Shown piece by piece: positions 55,401 through 63,900 of a DNA stretch of 64,000 nt. Origin of the DNA: Sipunculus nudus. Lineage: Eukaryota; Annelida; Sipuncula; Golfingiida; Sipunculidae. Numbering within the stretch: position 1 is the first letter of the stretch; each line of letters starts with the position of its first letter. Location of the stretch: NCBI GenBank assembly GCA_026874595.1, contig CM049307.1, positions 59,776,870 through 59,840,869 of the forward strand. The letters run 5' to 3'. The notes under the pieces were generated by a model that made no database searches, had not been told where the DNA came from, and worked only from the letters and a program-made list of their open reading frames with translations. The position numbers and the translations under genes were made by a program.

Positions 55401-57869
55401 TGAAAGACTTTGGCTAAAATTTTTTTTTCAAGCCGACATATTCATAAACTTTTTATCAAAATATCAAGAGTAATAAAAGATGCAGTACTTTCATTGTTAA
55501 AGGACCAATAGTTCTGCCAAAAATCATTCTAGTAACCTTGAACAAAGGCCACCTAAGAATAATTTTTGTGCAATGTTACAGAAGATATAATTGAAATAAT
55601 TATTTTGTAGAAGAACACTACTGCAGTCCTCAGTTTGAAAAAGACATAATAATGGCCATAAGACCAACTTAAGCTTTTCACAACTCAACCAAAAATCAAC
55701 AAACTCAGTATATTCTGATATGATTGAAAGGACCATGTCCTAGGATAATTCTTTTGAAAAATTGAACAATTCAACTTGACAGTTTCATCATTAAGCTGAA
55801 AGAAGCTAATATTAGGAGGTTTTTTGCCCATAAAAAACAGGTCAATGTAGGTGGCACCACAAAATCTGCAATTTCAAATATGAGTCATGTGACCAACATT
55901 TGCACAATACCTGGTAATGCTAGCTTCTGTCATTTCTGAGAGTACTATGTCAGTATGCTTACTTGGCCAAATGACTGTTCAAATTTGTGTAACTCCACTA
56001 AAATTCATCAAATGCAAACCATTTGAACAAACTTGAGAGGGCTTGCCTCTGGGATCATTTATGTAAAATATTGAACAATTTGGCTGGACCGTCTACAAGA
56101 AGCTTTTTCCCTATAAAATCTAAGTAAATGCAGATAGCAAAAAAATAAGCTGAACCCCACAAAATTTGATATGTGACAGATTATTGCATAAAATCTGGGA
56201 ATGGTAGCTCCTGCTATTCCTGAGAAATTATGGATTAATGTACAGATGACCAATGACCCCCTTCCAAAAAAAGGTCATTTCAGGTGGCGCCACCAATACC
56301 TGAATTTCATATATGACTCATGTGACCAACACTGGCAAAAATTTGGTGATGATAGCTCTGGCCGTTTCTGAGACTGTCATTTTAGTATGCTTTTTTGGAC
56401 AGATGACTAAGTTCAATTCCTGTAACGTGACCAAAATTCACCAAACTTGAACAATTGGAACAAAATTGAGGGAGATGGTATAAAAGATTATTTCTGTGAA
56501 ATATTGAACAATTTGGCTTGAGTGTTTCGGAGGAGAAGATTTTTAAAGGTTTTTTAAGCTTTTTCTCTATAAAATTTAAGAAAATTTTCAGATGGCTAAT
56601 TTTTGCATTAAATTTCATGATGCTAGCTCCAATCATTTTCAAAATAGTATGGGTTAACGTACAGAAGACAAACGACGTCACAACATCGCATTAGCTCACA
56701 GGTTAACTAAAAACTAGACATTTCTTGGCACTGCTGGTGCCATATTATCGCCAGACAAATGAGGTTTTGTGGTATTTTGTTGATATAATGTGATGTATTT
56801 GTATTTTAGCAATGAATGTGAGAAACATTTGTACAAAATATAGGAATATTTTGGATTGGGAAGGACAATTGATCAAAGGGTTTTTGACTTATAATGCTCA
56901 CAGTGCTGTCAAGTGGCCCTTTTTAAGATATTCATGATTTTATGTTTTTCACCAAATATGGGAATATTCAAGGTCAAGGTCACTCTCATAGTCACGGTCA
57001 TGACCCCAAATCAATAAACTGCATTCCAAAATATCCAACATTTGAAAAAAAAAATTAAATTAAAAAAAAAATAATTTAAATTAAATTAAATTTTAAAATT
57101 AAATTTAAAATTAAATATACCCCATTCCATAAACCATATCTATATACATGCATAACATGAAAGAAATCTGTCCATTACTGTTTGACTTATAATGCTCACA
57201 GTATATACTGTCAAGTGGCAATGATGGGGTATTCAAAGGCGCAAAAAACAAGAAAAGGACAACAGGTGGTGCCACCTATCTTCTGCAAAAGACAAAACTA
57301 TCCAAGATCTTCCGTCAATTTGATTTTTGGACCAATCTATGCATCCCTTTTTAAGATATTCATGATTTTATGTGATTTTCACCATATATGGTAATATTCA
57401 AGGTCAAAGCCACTCTCAAAGGAAAGGTCATGACCCCAATTTTAATATACATCATCCCATAACCCATACCTATGTACATGCATAATATTAAAGAAATCTG
57501 TCAATCAGTTTTTGACTTGTGATGCTAAAAGTACTGTCAAGTGGCAATGATGGGGGTATTAAACGGCACAAAAACAAGAAAAGGATACTAGGTGGCACCA
57601 CCAGTTTCCGGTACATGACATCACTATCCAAGATCTTTGTCCAACTTGATTTTTGGATAAATCCATGAAAGATTTCTTGAGATATTTAAGAATTTGTGTG
57701 ATTTTCACCAAAAATGGATCTATTCAAGGTCAAGGTCACTCTCCTAGTTGAGGTCATGACCCCATTTTAAATAGGCTTCGTCCTCTCACCTATATCTATA
57801 AATGTGTTAAGTTTGAAAAAGATCCTTGAAATATTTTTTTTTAGTTATTGTGTCCAAAAGAAATCTCTG

Positions 57870-57900
<31 letters not shown>

Positions 57901-60900
57901 GCAACCGTGCCTAAACCATAGTATCTCCAGACTATGTCTGGCGATACAATCAATACAGATGCATATTGAATGCAAAATTGTAATACAGATACATCTCACT
58001 GATGACAAAATCTTGAATTAATTTGACTATGGATACCAATTATTTATAATCCATGTACAGCCGTCTTTATATACCCACAGAGAGCTGTATACCTGTGATT
58101 GTAAACATTGCCTGGCATGAGGAATATCTAAAAATCATAAATCTACATTTTTTAAAAGCTTTTAAAAACATTCTTGTCAATATTAACCATAGATAACCTG
58201 AAATCTTAATGTCTAGAGGCATGATGTAATAAATGCTGATAAACTGGTGCCAGTCTAGATGTATCTGCTTCACACAGCTAACATATATGGCAAAATGACT
58301 CAATTGAATCTTTATAATTCAGCCAAAATTCATTCTTTGGAACCATAAAAGACAATTATTATAAGAATTATTCAGGGGATTATTCTTGTAAAATATTAAA
58401 CAAATTGGCCTCAGAAGGGTCAGTTAAAAAATTTTTACAGGTTTATAACTCATATGGGAAAATACAGCAAAATGGCTAAGTTAAGCTTCCAATAACTCAG
58501 CCAAAAAACACTGAACCAAAACCATTTGAACAAATTTGAATTATCAACATCCAAGGATAATTAATGTGCGAGATTTAAGAATTTGGCCCAGTGGTTTTTG
58601 AGGAGAAGATCTTTGTAGCCACTGAGCTAAAATGGGCTGTTACAGCATATGACTAAATTCAGCTTCCCATAACTCATCCAAAAGTCACTGAACTGAGACC
58701 ATTTGAACAAACTTCAGAAAGTACTACCCTAGGATCATTTCTGTGCGATATTAAACTATTTGGCCATATGGTTTCAGAGAAGAAGTTTTTTGTAGCCGTC
58801 AGTATGATACCGGCACTGATGACCCCCGTACAAAAAAGGCCGATGCAGGTGGCGCCACCAATACCTCAATTTCAGATATGTCTCATGTGAACAACATTGG
58901 CATAAAATTTGGTGATGATAGCTCCAGCCGTTTCTGAGACTGTAATTTTAGTATGCTTTTATGGACAGATGACTAAGTTCAACTTCCTCTAACTCGGCCA
59001 AAAATAACCGAACTTAAACCATTTGAACAAACTTGAGAAAGATTATTCCAGGAATCATTTCTGTAAAATATTGGAAAATTTGGCTGAACAGTTTTGGAGA
59101 AGAAGATTTTTAAAGCTTTTTTAGCTTTTTCCCTATAAAATCTAAGAAAATGCAGTTAGCCAAAAAAATGAGCAAAATCCGATATAGTTTTTTAGATGAC
59201 TAATTTTTTGCATAAAATTTCGTGATGCTACCTCTTGCCATTTTCAAGATAGTATGGGTTAACGTACAGACGACGGACAACGCCACACCATCGCATGAGC
59301 TCACAGGTTCGCTAAAAAACGACAGCACCTAGAACATTACCAACCTTACTAATAGTGAACAGTTATTAATTGTAACAGGACATTTTCTGCTGAGGACAGA
59401 CAAAAAGATGACAAAGGACAGAAACCTACTCATCAAGGTCAGAATCCTACAAGAAACATCTAAACTTACGTTTATGGTGAAAACAGTGTTTTTCCACATA
59501 ATGATGGCATCTCTACCTCACTAATGGTGAACAGAGACTATTTTTTACAGGATATTTTCTTACTGATTACATACAAATTGAGGCAGGTGAGAAACGTTTG
59601 ACCAGAACTCAGGGCTTTTTCTGCAGTCCACCCACATGTTCTTGATTGATTCACTCAGTCAATATGTCCTTCAGAATACATGACTCTTTTCATCAAAAGC
59701 ACAAAAATCAATACATCTCCCTGCTGGCATTTGAAACTGCTCGACAAGGATCTCGCACAATCTCCGCTATTATAGCAGGGTCACAGGCCTAAATAAAACA
59801 GTATAATAATTATGGAAAAAACGCTTTGACAGGTGAAGCATTCTCCGCCACACAAATACTCTGACACTTGATGCCACTATTCAGCTGAAACATAACCTAT
59901 CTAAGTTAACTAATTACTTGTAACAGAAGCAGAACCAGGGGGGGGGGGGGGGTCCAGACCCCCCCTTTTTCACCCGAAGCAACCTTTTTTAAGGGGTTTT
60001 AGATGTAATTTTGCAAATTAGCTTCTAGTCAGTGAAAGGCTGGTTTTGCTTCCGTTTGACCCAATCATTCCCGCAAAATATCACTTTTAGCAGCTAAGTA
60101 AAACACATTAACAACTAAGTATAGACAACAAACTAACGTTTTATTGAATTCACCGAATGAGGCTTTTGTGAAGCAAACAACAGTGTGGACGCAACACTTG
60201 CTACTTAAATGACTTAAGTGAACTGGTTTAATTCCACATAGATGCAGCCACATATTTTGTGTGGGATAAGGAAATAATTGACAATAGTTCTGTGGCATTC
60301 AAAATTACTTCCTATAAAACACAATACACTCCATGACTCTGAACTGCAGTGCATTTATTTTATACATTTTCTAGGTTTTTCTATTATAATAAAATTTAAG
60401 TTTTGTTTTGCCACACTAATATCAAGTATGCTGAACACAGAAGCAGTTCTCAAACATGCAAAGTATGGCATGAAATATCACAAATTTGAGTTGTGTGTTT
60501 TCATTGGCAACCAATTACACAAGTTCCTGGTTGCAACAGCTAAATTATTATAGATATGGACATATGAATGTGATCTTTATTATATGATCCACTTATTGGA
60601 GATTTTCAGCTCATGCTGGCTACTATTTCTGGTGAACCAAAATTCAAGTAAAACAGTGAAGGCCATCTTAAGAGGATAGTTTTAATATTTTTTATACTCT
60701 ATTCACTCCGGATGCATAATAAGCAATTTCTTGAGTCATGAATTTTATGAATAGAAAACTATTTCAAAGGTAATGTTTCATGTGTTCAATAAAATTAAGT
60801 CAAATTAAATACAATAAGACCCTTGTTCCTCCTTTCAGACAATGTTGAAAATTTCTGCTAAATACTGAAACTTCCCTTATCCCAACATGATATTTCTGCT

Positions 60901-63900
60901 AAAATGCTGTTCCATCAGTGGTGCAAATGATCAGCTGCAAGGTACACTGTTAGTTATAAGGCTTTGTCTCACCTCTTTTATAAGGAATGCATCCTGTAAC
61001 ATTGACACAGAACTGTAATACCTTAGGCTAAGTACACGTGACATTTCCTGGCAATAGTATAGATTACCATCAGCCTCAAGCAGACAGAATGCCAGATGAC
61101 ACCTGTATCCTGTGCACCTGTGTAACAATTCAATTAACTCAGGAGTCAGAAAACCTACCTGAATTCTACCTCAACACACTATCAAAGATCCAACAAATAA
61201 CAAGTGGTCTGTGTTAAAACAGAGACTTTGTACTGGGATGGCTTTGCTGTGAAACTTCTGTATAAAGCAAAACTGAACTGATAGTGTGAAAAAACAGGCA
61301 TAACATTACTCCTGATTATGTCCCTTTAATACTTATCAAAATCTAATCCATACACTAAAACACATTAACTTCACCATAGTGAAGTGAGCCTGTTAATCTA
61401 TGATAGTGATCACAGTAACAAGGGGAGTCATTCAGAGAACAAAGTGATAACTATCTTGGCATGCAAATATTTTACTAAATTCTAATTAGAATTTGAAAGT
61501 TTTATAAAGTTTCCAATTATATTTAATATACTGAAAAGGGAAATTAACCAGCTGTGGAAAGTTTACAGCCTCAAATGACCGTTTCGCTTCTTGATACCTG
61601 TCATACCAATACTATAGTTTAGCAATGAAAATTTGACTTACACTTAGCGTTTTCAAATAAACAGATATGACTTGCATTTCAAATTATACTGATGAGTGGG
61701 TTGCAAAATCCTGTTAATTATCAAAACAGATGCAAAACTGATTCAAGCAACAATATCACATGGCAAGGCAAAGGAAACAACCAAACACTTGAGGCAAATT
61801 ATGCTGATATTTTGAAATGCATATTCAGCATTCCATCACTTAAAGTGTAAACTGTCCATTCAATTGCAGAGTTATTTTAAGTAGTTTTAATGATTTTTAA
61901 CACATTTTACATATTGACAAAAGTAATGTATCTCTGAAGGACAAACGCATACAGGAACAAACAACATAATTCACAATCACCATCACATGATTTGAAACTT
62001 TAATGTTTCAGTTTCCAAATAGATGGCAGCAGTAGCCCTGCCAATTTACCTCTGCAGGCAATGTATACAAGCAGGCAGCCTGGTTTTTAATATACTCTTT
62101 TCATTCAGATTAACAGAACCTTCAGTTAGACCATGTTTGAGCATCTCACTGTCCCTAGAAGGTATTAATATACTAAGGATTATGTAAGCAAATTTGGATA
62201 CCTTTGGTCAAATCTTCAACAGAGATGCGTACACAGCACAATAAAGCTGTTAGAATCATTGGTGTTATTTGGCTGGACTAGTTTATAAAGATAACACTTC
62301 TAATTTTATTTTATTGTGAAGAACTGAATGGATTAACAACATGGACCATAATCCAGTTTATATATGTGTTTCCCACTGAACTAGCACAGTATTCATGGTC
62401 CTAGTTTATAAGTGTGAATTTTTGTTGATATATTGTTAAAACATATTATTACAAAACACATTCACTTCTGATATAGCATGTACTTTATATTCCGAAAAGG
62501 AAATGAGAACTCAGTACATGTAAACCTGTTTTACTGAAAGCATTCTTATGAATATACTTATTCATACTGTGGATCTGTTTTTTTTTTAACCCAGAGTCTT
62601 TTCACAAATATTTTACCACTGCATACTAAGGAGACAAACTTAGGCAGACCGATTGGTCCACTGATAAACACGCAGATAAATAGAATATATGAACTCACAA
62701 AACCTGTATCACCTTAGAAGTACACAATTTGTATTCCATACACATATACATATTCCCCCAAACCATGCAGAAACCCATCTGTTTGAGGCAATTTCACAAT
62801 GGCAAGCAAACCATGCATCTGTCTACATCAAAGGACATATTCCAACCCTTTCACACGTCGAAAGCATACTGTAATGGAAACCCATACAACACAATTCGTG
62901 ACTTAGAACGGCAAATAAAAATTTTCTGACCACATAGGCAGACAGCAAGTTGGGTATGTGGATAAGCAGACACTTTTGGTTACAGCTATATTCCTGTATT
63001 AATGCACGAAACATTTAGAGACCTTTTAAATTATGTCCCACATGGCCCAAAGCAGTATAAAACTGCTCTTAAACTTCAGTGTGTGAAAGGAGTATATAGA
63101 TCTCAAATGAACAACAGTTAACATCAAACAACATGTACTTACCCCCTTTGATCGGAGGCCTTCACCCATCTGAGTGGCCACATGTCTTGTTGCAACCTAA
63201 AAAAAAAATTATATTTATATTCACTGAAAATCCTTTGACAAATATATATAAAAGAACAAGGGACCAATGGCCCACAATGCTCAGCAGAAGTTGTCTATAA
63301 GGGTAATTTGATAAAACTGAGGGATATGATGAAATGGTTGCAAGGACTTTATTTCACACTGGTTATGAACCTTACATAGGTTTCTCTGCATCAGCAGCAT
63401 CACTCAAGCCAGGAAGTTTTGTTATCTTTGGAGAGCTACTAAAACATCTGATCACTGCTTAAAGAAACAAGGTCACAGTGACAGAGTTTTAGATATGATA
63501 TTTTATCCCTATCTAGTTATATGCAAAATTTCAACTCTGTAGCTTTAACAACTGGAATTTGTGCCCTGTTAACAAATGCGTGGCCAAACTCAATTTAGGC
63601 AGAATTCTCCATTTTTTATTAGACCATTTATTAACAAGGCATTTAAAACTGCCCTGTGTCTGAAGCTACATTCTAACCCATGTATATTAGAGCCATTCAT
63701 GAGTGACAGTTATATACCTTACTTGTGTTGACAGAATAAGTTTGTGGAAACTGTTCTTACATTATCACCAGGACAGTCTGCTAGTGTCCATTCTTGGATG
63801 GTTCAAAGTTTTCTTCAGATCCCTCAAAGTTCAACACAACCAGGTTTTAACAAATTTCATTTTGTCCTGTTCACTACAGAAAGAGCCCCACATATAAGAT

